From: Ochrobactrum teleogrylli
GTDB lineage: Bacteria; Pseudomonadota; Alphaproteobacteria; Rhizobiales; Rhizobiaceae
Reading direction: 5' to 3'
Assembly: GCF_006376685.1 (NCBI RefSeq)
Contig: NZ_VEWL01000005.1
Span: 62,001-126,000, forward strand
Length of the DNA stretch: 64,000 nt
Below are positions 18,348 through 27,077 of this stretch, piece by piece; within the stretch, counting starts at the first letter, position 1; each line of letters opens with the position of its first letter. A program made the position numbers and the translations under genes. The notes below the pieces were generated by a model that was given only the letters and a program-made list of their open reading frames with translations, was not told the DNA's origin and made no database searches.

Positions 18348-19534
18348 CTCTCCACCAGCGCCATTTTGGCATTGAACCAGTTCATGAGGGCGGATGTAAC
18401 CAGACTGATGCCCAGATAGATCACCATCCAGATCGCCACGACTTCAACCGACTGGCCCGTCTGATTGAGGATCGTGCCGCCGACGGCGACCAGATCCGGA
18501 TAGCCGATGGCGATTGCCAGCGAGGAATTCTTGATAAGGTTCAGATACTGGCTCGACAGTGGCGGAATGATGATGCGCAGCGCCTGCGGCACGATGATCA
18601 GCCGCATGGTCGGGCCGGGCCGCATGCCAACAGCATAAGCGGCTTCCGTCTGCCCCTTGTTGACGCCAAGAATGCCTGCGCGCACCGTTTCGGCAATGAA
18701 CGACGCCGTATAGAAAGACAGAGCCAGAAACAGCGCCAGAAATTCCGGTTTGACCTGCGCACCACCCGTCAGATTGAACGTCCCGAGTTTCGGGACATCG
18801 AAGGATACCGGAAAACCGGTCGCGATGAAGGCAAGTAGCGGCAGACCAATGATCAAAGCGATCGCGACACGGATTGTATGGAAGGGCTGCCCCGTCGCCA
18901 TCTGCCGGCGCTTGGCCCAGCGCGCCACCACGAAAGAGCCGACAATGCCCAATGCGAGCGCCGCCAGTATCAGCCACGCCCCCTCACCCCAGACCGGCGC
19001 GGGCATGAAGAAACCGCGTGTATTGATATAGGTGTGCAGCGGTCCGCTGATGCTCTCGCGCACATTCGGCAAGGTGGCCAAAATGCCGAAATACCAGAAG
19101 AAAATGACCAGCAGCGGTGGGATGTTGCGAAACACCTCGACATAGACCGTGCAGATCTTGCGGATCAGCCAGTTGCGCGACAGACGACCGATACCGACAA
19201 GAAAGCCGATGATCGAGGCCGTGATAACGCCCAAGCCCGCCACATAGAGTGTGTTGACCAGACCGACCAGAATGGCCCGGCCATAGGTGGAATCGCTGTT
19301 ATAGGAAATCAGTGTCTGGCTGACATCGAAACCCGCGCGACCGTTCAGAAAGCCGAAGCCGGAGGCGATATTCGCGCGCTGAAGATTGGTGATCGTGTTT
19401 CCGACGATCCAGTAGATCGAGCCTACGACCGCGACGAACACAATCACCTGATAGAAGATGCCGCGAACGCGCGGATCGTAGAGAAGTGAGGTTCCACCGC
19501 CATCATGGCGTTCGGTTGCAGAATAGGAAGCCAT
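18344..19534 (-). CDS. aapQ: General L-amino acid ABC transporter, permease
   Basis: A 396-aa permease starting [14 protein letters not shown]. It has an N-terminal membrane anchor ([19 protein letters not shown]), a periplasmic insertion, and a conserved EAA loop [23 protein letters not shown]. It belongs to the same permease family as AapM, and the pair forms the channel. It is translationally coupled to aapM and separated from aapJ by a 304-bp spacer that holds hairpins. Confidence 0.95.
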   Translation of the reverse strand: MASYSATERHDGGGTSLLYDPRVRGIFYQVIVFVAVVGSIYWIVGNTITNLQRANIASGFGFLNGRAGFDVSQTLISYNSDSTYGRAILVGLVNTLYVAGLGVITASIIGFLVGIGRLSRNWLIRKICTVYVEVFRNIPPLLVIFFWYFGILATLPNVRESISGPLHTYINTRGFFMPAPVWGEGAWLILAALALGIVGSFVVARWAKRRQMATGQPFHTIRVAIALIIGLPLLAFIATGFPVSFDVPKLGTFNLTGGAQVKPEFLALFLALSFYTASFIAETVRAGILGVNKGQTEAAYAVGMRPGPTMRLIIVPQALRIIIPPLSSQYLNLIKNSSLAIAIGYPDLVAVGGTILNQTGQSVEVVAIWMVIYLGISLVTSALMNWFNAKMALVER

Positions 19535-19838
19535 ATGTTTCCCGTATCTTGGGGCTCTGGCGCAAATTTTTCGGAACGGAAACGGCGCTCCCAAACGGAA
19601 GCGTAATTCTCGAAACGTCAATGCAGCCGAACCATACTTTTTTGCGACGGGCCGGTTCAAATGTCTGGCCAGCGAAATGCTATGCGCTCTTGTGGGCAAA
19701 CGCCCATTTCAAATGCCTGCTACGAAACAGGTCCGATCCCGAGGGAAACCTGTTCTCAGGGAAATAAAGAGCTGACAAATCCGGCATGAGGCGGGTGCAA
19801 ATGCCCCCACCCCATGTCAGATGCAAAAGCCGTCGTCC
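19535..19838 (-). promoter_or_regulatory. aapJ-aapQ spacer with hairpin
   Basis: No gene is supported in this 304-bp spacer. TGGGC-AAAC-GCCCA (19693-19706) forms a compact hairpin, and a second weak GGGTG/CACCC pairing lies just after aapJ. In binding-protein-dependent importers such spacers often let the binding protein be made in excess over the permeases by partial termination or differential mRNA decay. That role is inferred here. Confidence 0.4.
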
Positions 19839-20870
19839 TTAGCGGATCGGCATGCCGTATTGCAGGCCACCCTTCGTCCACTGGGCATTGAGGCCGCGCG
19901 CGATCTTGAGTGGACTGCCGCTGCCGAGATTGCGTTCGAACAATTCGCCGTAATTGCCGACGCCCTTGATGATCTTGACGACCCAGTCATTGTCGAGGCC
20001 GAGATCGGTGCCGATCTTGGTATCGGCTTCCGTGCCAAGCAAGCGCTTGATTTCCGGGTTGTCGGAGTTCTTCATCTCGTCGACATTGGCCTTGGTGATG
20101 CCGAATTCTTCGGCGTTCAACAGGGCATAATGGGTCCAGCGGATAACGTCTGCCCACTTGGAATCGCCCTGACGGACAGCTGGTCCAAGCGGCTCCTTGG
20201 AAATGATTTCCGGCAGGATGACGTGATCGTCCGGATTGGCGAGCGTCAGGCGGATCGCATAAAGGCCGGACTGGTCGGTGGTATAAGCGTCGCAACGACC
20301 GGAATCGTAAGCCGCATTGGCTTCATCGACCTTTTCGAAGACGACCGGATTATATTCCATTTTGTTGGAGCGGAAATAATCGGCCATGTTCAGTTCGGTC
20401 GTGGTGCCAGCCTGAACGCAGATCGAAGCGCCGGAAAGCTGAAGCGCCGAATTGATGCCGGAAAGCTTCTTCGAATTGATCATGAAGCCCTGGCCGTCGA
20501 AATAGTTCACGCCCGCGAAATCAAGACCGAGCGAGGTATCGCGGCTGATTGTCCAGGTGGTGTTGCGGATCAGAACATCCACTTCACCAGACTGCAATGC
20601 CGTGAAGCGTTCCTTGGCATTGAGCGGCGTAAACTTCACCTTGGTCGGATCGCCAAAGATCGCGGACGCGACCGCGCGGCAATAATCCACGTCGAAGCCC
20701 GACCATTCGCCCTTGTCGTCCGGCGAAGCAAAACCGAGAAGACCGGTGTTGACGCCACATTGCAGGAAGCCCTTTGCCTTCACATCCGAAAGCGTGTCGG
20801 CAGATGCCCCTGAAGCTGCGCCGAACAGCGCTGCCGCACCCAATAACCCCATTACGATTGTATTTTTCAT
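19839..20870 (-). CDS. aapJ: General L-amino acid ABC transporter, substrate-binding protein
   Basis: A 343-aa periplasmic binding protein with a signal peptide (MKNTIVMGLLGAAALFGAASG, cleavage near ASA-DT). The mature protein begins LSDVKAKGFLQCGVNTGLLGFA and contains GFDVDYCRAVASAIFG and IRNTTWTISRDTSLGLDF, characteristic of AapJ/BztA. Binds a broad range of L-amino acids and delivers them to AapQM. It is the first gene of the aapJQMP operon and would be the most highly expressed. Confidence 0.96.
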   Translation of the reverse strand: MKNTIVMGLLGAAALFGAASGASADTLSDVKAKGFLQCGVNTGLLGFASPDDKGEWSGFDVDYCRAVASAIFGDPTKVKFTPLNAKERFTALQSGEVDVLIRNTTWTISRDTSLGLDFAGVNYFDGQGFMINSKKLSGINSALQLSGASICVQAGTTTELNMADYFRSNKMEYNPVVFEKVDEANAAYDSGRCDAYTTDQSGLYAIRLTLANPDDHVILPEIISKEPLGPAVRQGDSKWADVIRWTHYALLNAEEFGITKANVDEMKNSDNPEIKRLLGTEADTKIGTDLGLDNDWVVKIIKGVGNYGELFERNLGSGSPLKIARGLNAQWTKGGLQYGMPIR

Positions 20871-21319
20871 CTGGCCTGCAACCTTTTTGTTCCCTGGAAA
20901 CGTCGGGCAAACTGCCCGTGCGTCTCTCTCGTTGTTGTTGCATAGGTTTTTCCGGAAAAAGCGTTGCGCTCCTCCTCACCCCACGCTGCATAGCAGACCG
21001 CCTCTCGCCCTGACCGGTTTATCCGGCCTCTTGATTAATTTTCGAGCACAGCGGCGCCTGTCGCCTTCACCGCCTTATCGAAGGCGATATTTGGGCATTG
21101 GTCAAGTTAATAACGGCGGCAAAATCCGCGTTTCGTGGAAAAGCCCGAAAGAGCGGTTCAATTTTTTACACGGTTTCCCAATTTCTGGGTAGCGCGACTA
21201 ACAAAGTGTGAGGTTCGACACTTGCTGGAATCTCGAAAGTGAAAATAGAGTAATAACAGTTATTTAAATGAACATAGCCCTAGTGCGGCCGTCGAAAACA
21301 GCCGCGGTCAAGGTCAGAA
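20871..21319. other. Non-coding region upstream of aapJ
   Basis: About 450 bp lie between the aapJ start and the end of the PAP2 gene. It must include the aap promoter. I see no supported gene, and no strong hairpin or riboswitch. The 3' part is AT-rich (around TTATTTAAATGAACAT). Confidence 0.4.
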
Positions 21320-22087
21320 TCACGCTGTGGGGAGCGTGTGCTTATCATCCAGTGAAAAAATAATATTTCGCGTCGCCATGTAGCGCGCCACCCACCAGGT
21401 TGCGAGCAATCCAATCGTACAACCTGCCACAATGTCGGTCGGGAAATGCGCTCCGGCAGCAAGCCTGCTGATGCAGAACAATAGACCGATAACGATAATC
21501 GGAAAGCGCCAGCGCGGCAGAAAAATGCTCAGCGACATCATCATGATACCCGCCATCATCGAATGGCCCGACGGGAAACTCTCATAGAGAAACTCGCCCT
21601 TGAACGGCGAGAAATAGGCTGCACCATATTGATCGAGCAGAAACGGGCGCGCGCGACCGATGGCAAGCTTGCCGATTTCCGTTGGAATACTGCCCGCGAC
21701 GATGGACGCCAGCACCAGCGTGGCCCAACCGTGCCAGCGCATGAGAATGGGGCGCATCTGCCCCCGATAACCGGGCGACAAGATGAATGCCGTCACGAGC
21801 CAGACGATCAGCGCCACCGCCAGCCACACCAGCGTGCGGATCGCGTCGGTCACGGTTCGCAGGATTTCCATGACGATATTGGTGCTTCCAGCCGCCGCAC
21901 GAACGATATCGGCGTCCCATAGGTGCAGGATCAGGATGATGAAGGGCAGCAGCACGACGATTGCTGTCATCTGCATCGTCCAGGAATAGGGAGCTCCCTT
22001 ATAAGCAGGACGCAGAAAGGAGCGGATAAGTTCAATGGCCGCATATACCGGATTGAGAAGCGTGTTTTTCATATCCGGTGATGACAT
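21320..22087 (-). CDS. PAP2-family membrane phosphatase
   Basis: A 255-aa multi-spanning phosphatase. The three PAP2/acid phosphatase motifs are present: KLAIGRARPF (C1), SFPSGHSM (C2, with the histidine acid/base) and SRLAAGAHFPTDIVAG (C3, with the nucleophilic histidine). Likely substrates are lipid phosphates such as undecaprenyl diphosphate or phosphatidic acid, or a lipid A phosphate. About five to six hydrophobic segments are visible. The ATG at 22087 is taken; an ATG at 22108 is an alternative. Confidence 0.9.
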   Translation of the reverse strand: MSSPDMKNTLLNPVYAAIELIRSFLRPAYKGAPYSWTMQMTAIVVLLPFIILILHLWDADIVRAAAGSTNIVMEILRTVTDAIRTLVWLAVALIVWLVTAFILSPGYRGQMRPILMRWHGWATLVLASIVAGSIPTEIGKLAIGRARPFLLDQYGAAYFSPFKGEFLYESFPSGHSMMAGIMMMSLSIFLPRWRFPIIVIGLLFCISRLAAGAHFPTDIVAGCTIGLLATWWVARYMATRNIIFSLDDKHTLPTA

Positions 22088-22315
22088 TCCATTATTCCCT
22101 TTTCGCATCGCATCTTGCACTTCGAGCACTGACCACAGGGTTGCATCCGGCCCAGACGCGGCTTATCGAATGAACTTCAAAACATTCCGTTATCGGCGGA
22201 ATCATTGATCTTTCTGCCAACCGCATCTGGCCGCATCCGGTAGACGGTACGACCATGCAGAGCTCTCTAAAAGAGAACCGGCGGAACGCATGCAACACGG
22301 TCTGGAGGCAATTTC

Positions 22316-23485
22316 GTGGCTAAGCAGCAAGTCAACACGGCGAAACTGGGGATAAACACTCGACTGGCGCATGATGGCTATCAGCCACGCGACTATCACG
22401 GCTTCGTCAATCCACCGGTTGTCCGCGCCTCGACCGTGCTTTTCCCGGATGCCGAGACCATGGCGACCGGCAACCAGAAATATACCTATGGCACGCGCGG
22501 AACGCCCACCAGCGATGCGCTTTGCGATGCGATCAATGCACTGGAAGGCTCTGCCGGAACCGTCTGCGTTCCGTCCGGTCTGGCGGCTGTGACCGTGCCA
22601 CTGCTGGCCTTCCTGTCTTCCGGCGATCATGCTCTGCTGGTGGATTCGATCTACAATCCGACCCGTCATTTTGCCGATACGATCCTCAAGCGCATGGGCG
22701 TGGATGTCGAATATTACGACCCGGAAATCGGCGCGGGCATCGCGGCTCTGATGAAGCCCAATACCAAGGTGGTCTTTACGGAATCGCCCGGCTCCAACAC
22801 TTTCGAGATGCAGGACATTCCGGCCATCGTTGAAGCTGCCCACAAAGGCGACGCCATCGTGATGATGGACAACACCTGGGCAACCGCAGTCTATTTCAAG
22901 GCGCTCGACTTCGGTGTGGATGTTACGATTCACGCCTCGACCAAATATCCATCCGGCCATTCCGACATTCTGTTCGGCACCATTTCCGCCAACGAGAAAT
23001 GCTGGCCGCAGCTTCTCGAAACCCACGGCACGCTTGGGCTTTGCGCCAACCCCGACGATACCTATCAAGTCCTGCGCGGCATGCGCACCATGGGCATCCG
23101 GCTGGAGCATCACCGCAAGAGCGCACTGGAAGTTGCCCATTGGCTCGAAAGCCATCCCGCAGTCGCACAGGTTCTGCACCCTGCCCTTGAAAGCCATCCC
23201 GGCCACGAAATCTGGAAGCGCGATTTCACCGGCTCGTCGGGCATCTTCTCGTTCGTTCTGAAAGAAGGCGGACAGGCGGAAGCCCATGCTTTCCTCAACG
23301 CGCTGGAAATCTTCGGCCTTGGCTATTCCTGGGGCGGTTATGAAAGCCTCGCGCTGCAGGTGCGCGTTGCCGACCGCCTGATTGCCAAGGGCAATTATCC
23401 AGGACCGGTCATCCGGCTGCAGATTGGTCTGGAAGATGTTGCCGATATCATCGCAGATCTTGAAAAAGGCTTTGCCGCGATCTGA
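22316..23485 (+). CDS. metC: Cystathionine beta-lyase
   Basis: A 389-aa Cys/Met-metabolism PLP enzyme. It cleaves cystathionine to homocysteine, pyruvate and ammonia in methionine synthesis. The PLP lysine is Lys210 in HASTKYPSGHSD; TYGTRGTPTSDALCDAINALEG and YNPTRHFAD supply phosphate- and substrate-binding residues. The start is GTG at 22316 with GGAGG 7-8 nt upstream. MetC is preferred over MetB or MetZ because of the YNPTR and WGGYESL segments. It is divergent from the PAP2 gene. Confidence 0.92.
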   Translation: MAKQQVNTAKLGINTRLAHDGYQPRDYHGFVNPPVVRASTVLFPDAETMATGNQKYTYGTRGTPTSDALCDAINALEGSAGTVCVPSGLAAVTVPLLAFLSSGDHALLVDSIYNPTRHFADTILKRMGVDVEYYDPEIGAGIAALMKPNTKVVFTESPGSNTFEMQDIPAIVEAAHKGDAIVMMDNTWATAVYFKALDFGVDVTIHASTKYPSGHSDILFGTISANEKCWPQLLETHGTLGLCANPDDTYQVLRGMRTMGIRLEHHRKSALEVAHWLESHPAVAQVLHPALESHPGHEIWKRDFTGSSGIFSFVLKEGGQAEAHAFLNALEIFGLGYSWGGYESLALQVRVADRLIAKGNYPGPVIRLQIGLEDVADIIADLEKGFAAI

Positions 23486-23623
23486 CGGGCATAATCGAGT
23501 GCGAGCGCATGCCCGGCACCTTGCAGCAGCCGGAATGCGCTCTATACTTTTCGCAAAGTGCTTTCAGTGGCACCATATGCGCGGTGGTTTGACGGAAAAC
23601 CATCAGCGCTAAAGGACGATATC

Positions 23624-23713
23624 ATGATGAATGCGGTTTTCATTATTCAGGGTTTCATCGCCATAGGTCTGGCCGTCCTGGCGATTGCGGTCATTCTGCG
23701 CTATCGCCGCTAA
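23624..23713 (+). CDS. 29-aa single-span membrane peptide
   Basis: A short frame, MMNAVFIIQGFIAIGLAVLAIAVILRYRR, written here in two parts as MMNAVFIIQGFIAIG then LAVLAIAVILRYRR. It is almost entirely one hydrophobic helix followed by a basic RYRR tail, giving an inside-positive C-terminus. AAGGA sits 7 nt before the first of two in-frame ATGs. Its composition is that of known bacterial small membrane proteins. Function unknown, and it is probably unannotated in many genomes. Confidence 0.6.
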   Translation: MMNAVFIIQGFIAIGLAVLAIAVILRYRR

Positions 23714-23809
23714 CCACTGTTTTCGCTGCAAATTCTCCTTTATTTTCGAGCAACCGATTTCAAGGCGAATCGTTCTTATTGCATCACTGCACTTACGGAG
23801 GACATAGAA

Positions 23810-24058
23810 ATGCGGAAAGTAGCACTTGGACTGGTGGCGCTGATGGCAATTTCAGGCTGCACCACCACTGAAAAAGATATTTCCATCGGTACGGGTGCAG
23901 GCGCGATTATCGGCGGCATCGCCGGCGGCGGGCGTGGTGCTCTGATCGGTGCAGGTGCAGGCGCGCTTGGTGGTCTGCTCGTGCGCGAATTGCGCAATGG
24001 CAATTGCGAATACCGCAACCGTCATGGCAAAATCTACGTGGCGCGCTGCAAACGCTAA
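23810..24058 (+). CDS. Small glycine-zipper lipoprotein
   Basis: An 82-aa protein with a lipobox (LMAISGC, lipidation at Cys17) and a glycine-zipper stretch GAGAIIGGIAGGGRGALIGAG, as in 17-kDa surface antigen/YMGG-type proteins. The C-terminus is basic with two cysteines (NCEYRN, ARCKR). GGAGG lies upstream. It is probably anchored in the outer membrane, but its function is unknown. It is followed by a strong terminator. Confidence 0.87.
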   Translation: MRKVALGLVALMAISGCTTTEKDISIGTGAGAIIGGIAGGGRGALIGAGAGALGGLLVRELRNGNCEYRNRHGKIYVARCKR

Positions 24059-24086
24059 GCCCGGACCCACCAAGCAAATGTATACA

Positions 24087-24113
24087 AAAGCGCCGGATAT
24101 CCCGGCGCTTTTT
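24087..24113 (+). terminator. Rho-independent terminator
   Basis: AAAGCGCCGG and CCGGCGCTTT pair around ATATC and are followed by T residues, 29 nt after the lipoprotein stop. Confidence 0.85.
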
Positions 24114-24253
24114 CTTTGTCCCGTATATTGCTTTTCTCACCGATTGCCCTGACGTCCGACTGTTTACCAAGTTCCAACGAGGAACTTTCGCCCGACAGTC
24201 TCGTTTCATAAAAGATTGTCGTCATTCATCGTGTTCATTCAGGGAGATGTTCG

Positions 24254-24763
24254 ATGAAACTCGCTTTGAAAGCTGCCATTGTGGCGTTGGGAGTCTTGTC
24301 GGCTGGCGCGGCGCAGGCCGCAAACGCCATCTCCACCGCCAATCTCAATATCCGCACCGGCCCCAGCACCAGCTATCCTTCCATGGGCGCCATCCCGGGC
24401 GGTGCGCCGGTGACAGTACACGGCTGCACCTCGGGTTATGGCTGGTGTCAGGTGAGCTATGGCGGAACCCATGGCTGGTCGTCGTCACGCTATATCGCGT
24501 TTCAGGAAGGAACGGTCGGCAGCGGCTATTCCAATGATTTCGGTCGTAACGCAGCCCTCATCGGCATTCCGCTGATCGCCGGAGTGGCCATCGGCTCCGC
24601 GCTCAATGATCGCGATGATTACTATTATCGTCGCGGTTATTGGGGACGCCCTGACTATCGCTATCGTAACCGGAACTGGGATCGTCCCGGCTGGCACGGC
24701 GGACGCCCGGGCGGTCATGGCCCACGTGCCTATATCCGCCCACGCGGCAACGAACCGCGCTAA
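24254..24763 (+). CDS. Exported SH3-domain protein
   Basis: A 169-aa protein with a signal peptide (cleavage near AQA-ANA) and a bacterial SH3 domain over about residues 25-85: TANLNIRTGPSTSYPSMGAIP and GYGWCQVSYGGTHGWSSSRY. A hydrophobic span (ALIGIPLIAGVAIG) and a Tyr/Arg/Gly/Pro-rich tail follow (DYYYRRGYWGRPDYRYRNRN). Bacterial SH3 domains often bind cell-wall peptides. A surface or periplasmic role is likely, with no catalytic domain visible. Confidence 0.85.
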   Translation: MKLALKAAIVALGVLSAGAAQAANAISTANLNIRTGPSTSYPSMGAIPGGAPVTVHGCTSGYGWCQVSYGGTHGWSSSRYIAFQEGTVGSGYSNDFGRNAALIGIPLIAGVAIGSALNDRDDYYYRRGYWGRPDYRYRNRNWDRPGWHGGRPGGHGPRAYIRPRGNEPR

Positions 24764-24780
24764 GCCGGCCACGAGATCAA

Positions 24781-24813
24781 AAAAATGGCGGGGTTTTTTG
24801 CCCCGCCATTTTC
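24781..24813. terminator. Bidirectional terminator
   Basis: AATGGCGGGG and CCCCGCCATT form a 10-bp stem flanked by A and T tracts. It separates the SH3 gene from the convergent SPFH gene. Confidence 0.85.
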
Positions 24814-24816
24814 CGA

Positions 24817-25716
24817 TCATTCAGACACGGTCTGCGGATTAAGGTTCAGCATCGGGATGGAGCTGTTCGGCAACATGGTCGATGGCAACTGGCCGTTCCA
24901 TCTTTCCGCCTGTGTCAGCGATACGAGACCCGGATTATCCCGCAGCGCGTCACCACGCGCCTTGATGGCGGTTGCTTCCGCCTCGCCCCTCAGACGAATA
25001 GCTTCCGATTCCGCTTCGGCTTGAAGACGCACGGCATCGGCCTGCGCTTCGGCTTCCGCACGGCGCGCATCAGCTTGCGCCTTGGCCTGCGTGACGGTGA
25101 TTTCCGCCTGCACCTTTTCGCGCTCGGCATTCTGGCGCAAACGCTGCACTTCGACTTCCGCCAGCATGCGCTGCTCGATGGATTGTTCATAGGCATCGGA
25201 GAAGTCGATATTCTCAATCTGGACGCTGTCGACAACCACCGGCCCACGTACGCTGCTCTGGATGGCTTCTGCGATCTCCTGATTGAGACGGCTGCGCTCC
25301 TGAATGGCCGTCACGGCATTGAACTTGCCGAACACCGTCTTGCTCTCCTCGAAAACGCGACGCTCGACCAGACGCGACAGCAGGCCGTCCTCGCCGCCGT
25401 AATTGGCGTAGACTTCCTCGACGCGATCAGGCGGGATGCGATAATTGACCGACAGATTCATGGTCGCCGGTTGCTGGTCGCGGCTATAGGCTTCCATCTG
25501 GTTATAGATCGCCGCCTTCGACTGTACCGAAACGCGAACGATGGAATCAATCAAGGGAATCTTGAAACCCAGTCCCGGCTGCGCGACCCCGGCGACCGCG
25601 CCATATCGCAGAACGACACCGCGTTCGCCTTCGTCAATCGTGTACCATGAGCCCAGAATAACGCTGAGCAAAACCAGACCGATGAACCCGGCCACCGCCG
25701 TTGGAATATAACGCAT
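24817..25716 (-). CDS. SPFH/Band 7 (prohibitin-like) membrane protein
   Basis: A 299-aa membrane-anchored SPFH protein. An N-terminal span (TAVAGFIGLVLLSVILGSW) is followed by the SPFH domain (ERGVVLRYGAVAGVAQPGLGFKIP to VDSVQIENIDFSDAYEQSI) and a long Ala/Glu/Arg coiled coil (ITVTQAKAQADARRAEAEAQ onward). These form ring oligomers that modulate proteases such as FtsH or organise membrane domains. It is alone rather than in an hflKC pair, so a prohibitin-like label fits better than HflC. Confidence 0.88.
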   Translation of the reverse strand: MRYIPTAVAGFIGLVLLSVILGSWYTIDEGERGVVLRYGAVAGVAQPGLGFKIPLIDSIVRVSVQSKAAIYNQMEAYSRDQQPATMNLSVNYRIPPDRVEEVYANYGGEDGLLSRLVERRVFEESKTVFGKFNAVTAIQERSRLNQEIAEAIQSSVRGPVVVDSVQIENIDFSDAYEQSIEQRMLAEVEVQRLRQNAEREKVQAEITVTQAKAQADARRAEAEAQADAVRLQAEAESEAIRLRGEAEATAIKARGDALRDNPGLVSLTQAERWNGQLPSTMLPNSSIPMLNLNPQTVSE

Positions 25717-25842
25717 GCCCTCTCCTCTTCACTTATTAAAGCTTTGCTGAAATACACGCGAAAGCTGTAAACAAGAAAGACAATCGGGCTCTATCCACCG
25801 GATATCGACAGTTTTACTGACAATGACAGGGATCAAACCGGC

Positions 25843-26016
25843 TTATGATCTGCCGGTATAGGGGAAGCAGATCATAGAATTGGGTTTGTCCTTGTTGGGG
25901 CAGCATTTCTGCGGGGGTGCGACGATACAACCATCCGCTTGTCCGTCGGACGCCGCATAGGCAATCGGAGTGAGAAAAACAATAGCAAACGATACTGCGA
26001 GAAACACGAGCTTCAT
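25843..26016 (-). CDS. 57-aa exported cysteine-containing peptide
   Basis: A small protein, MKLVFLAVSFAIVFLTPIAYA as a signal peptide and a mature part ASDGQADGCIVAPPQKCC with NKDKPNSMICFPYTGRS. AAAGG lies 6 nt before the ATG. The mature peptide of about 36 residues has four cysteines, so disulfide bonding in the periplasm is plausible. I do not recognise the family. The longer in-frame extension upstream is rejected because the signal peptide fixes the start. Confidence 0.6.
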   Translation of the reverse strand: MKLVFLAVSFAIVFLTPIAYAASDGQADGCIVAPPQKCCPNKDKPNSMICFPYTGRS

Positions 26017-26177
26017 AACAACCTTTCCGACGAGAAGACCGGCGCCTTTAAGCGCGATTCTCACCGTCGCGGTATTCCAAGTCCTCAGGACCAAGAACCG
26101 GCGTGCAAATCCATGCGCGCAACATTTCCCACGGGATGAACGCATGGAGGCAGAACGGAACGGAAATTTGGGAAAGG

Positions 26178-26254
26178 TGGCGATCCCGGCAGGATTCGAA
26201 CCTGCGACCTACGGCTTAGAAGGCCGGTGCTCTATCCAGCTGAGCTACGGGACC
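26178..26254 (-). tRNA. tRNA-Arg (anticodon TCT)
   Basis: A 77-nt cloverleaf read on the minus strand: acceptor GGTCCCG pairs with CGGGATC, the D arm is GCTCAGCTGGATAGAGC, the anticodon loop is CTTCTAA and the T arm is GCAGGTTCGAATCCTGC. CCA is encoded. It decodes AGA, and AGG by wobble. Confidence 0.95.
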
Positions 26255-26357
26255 ACGTCTTTGAAAAGTCGAAGACATTTTGAGCGCTTCGGGCTTCAGT
26301 AAAAGCCCGAGCGATCATATTCCGGCCTTAGCGCGATGACCAAGACCGGGCAAGCTG

Positions 26358-26663
26358 TCAATGCGTCCAGGGCATCGTGCGATCGAAGCGGAAATTGTCC
26401 GAATAGGACACTTTGCGGCGCTTCGGTTCGTTCGGCTCGGCAACGCGATAGGCAATGCCATAGCGCTTTGCATAAGCGATGGCGTCTTCCAGGTTATCGA
26501 AAGCGAGACGGATCTGGCTTCTCATATCGCCTGACGACGTGTAGCCCATCAGTGGCTCGACCGTGCGCGGGCTTTCCGGCTCGTATTCGAGGATCCATTG
26601 ATCTGTCTTGGCCTGACCGGACTGCATGGCAGTCTTAGCTGGACGGAAAATGCGTGCAACCAT
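26358..26663 (-). CDS. NADH-ubiquinone oxidoreductase NDUFS4-family subunit
   Basis: A 101-aa protein, MVARIFRPAKTAMQSGQAK onward, containing WILEYEPESPRTVEPLMGYTSSGD and the FDNLEDAIAYAKRYGIAYRV segment typical of the ETC complex I conserved-region family (mitochondrial NDUFS4, 18 kDa). In alphaproteobacteria it is a supernumerary complex I subunit found away from the nuo operon, as here. It probably binds near the NADH-oxidising arm. It sits between two tRNA genes on the same strand. Confidence 0.92.
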   Translation of the reverse strand: MVARIFRPAKTAMQSGQAKTDQWILEYEPESPRTVEPLMGYTSSGDMRSQIRLAFDNLEDAIAYAKRYGIAYRVAEPNEPKRRKVSYSDNFRFDRTMPWTH

Positions 26664-26824
26664 TTGAAGAACCTTGGACTATGCTCTTGCCGCCCCCAAA
26701 AGGGCTCTGAATTTCAACAAGGCAATAGTAGACCCACCAACCCATGTCAACGCGATAAAGACACGCGCCGCAAGCCAAGCACTGGATAGCTTGCTTTTTC
26801 AGGTCAATCATGGTGGGGAAAACA

Positions 26825-26901
26825 TGGTCGGAGCGGCAGGATTCGAACCTGCGACCCCCTGATCCCAAATCAGGTGCGCTACCAGACTGCGCTACGCTCC
26901 G
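26825..26901 (-). tRNA. tRNA-Pro (anticodon TGG)
   Basis: A 77-nt cloverleaf on the minus strand: acceptor CGGAGCG pairs with CGCTCCG, the anticodon stem-loop is CCTGA-TTTGGGA-TCAGG, the T arm is GCAGGTTCGAATCCTGC, and CCA is encoded. It decodes CCA and related Pro codons. Confidence 0.95.
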
Positions 26902-27077
26902 TGGCCCTCTCGGACGTTGAGTTCCCTAGAGAATTCGCTTTCCTAAGGCAAGAGCTATTTTCAAACTTTCATAAAAAAATCGAACAGTTGACGCAAGAGT
27001 TGGACCCGCCCCCGCCAAAAGCTCGCTTGAATGCACCGGCCCGCGCATCGCAAGCCGGTGCAAATTCGCGGATAGAA

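Noticed and set aside
24817..25716. Assignment of the SPFH protein as HflC
   Set aside because: There is no hflK neighbour, and the long coiled-coil tail and single span fit a general prohibitin-like protein.
26178..26901. tRNA genes as attachment sites of a genomic island
   Set aside because: No integrase, no repeated tRNA 3' end nearby, and flanking genes are core genes.
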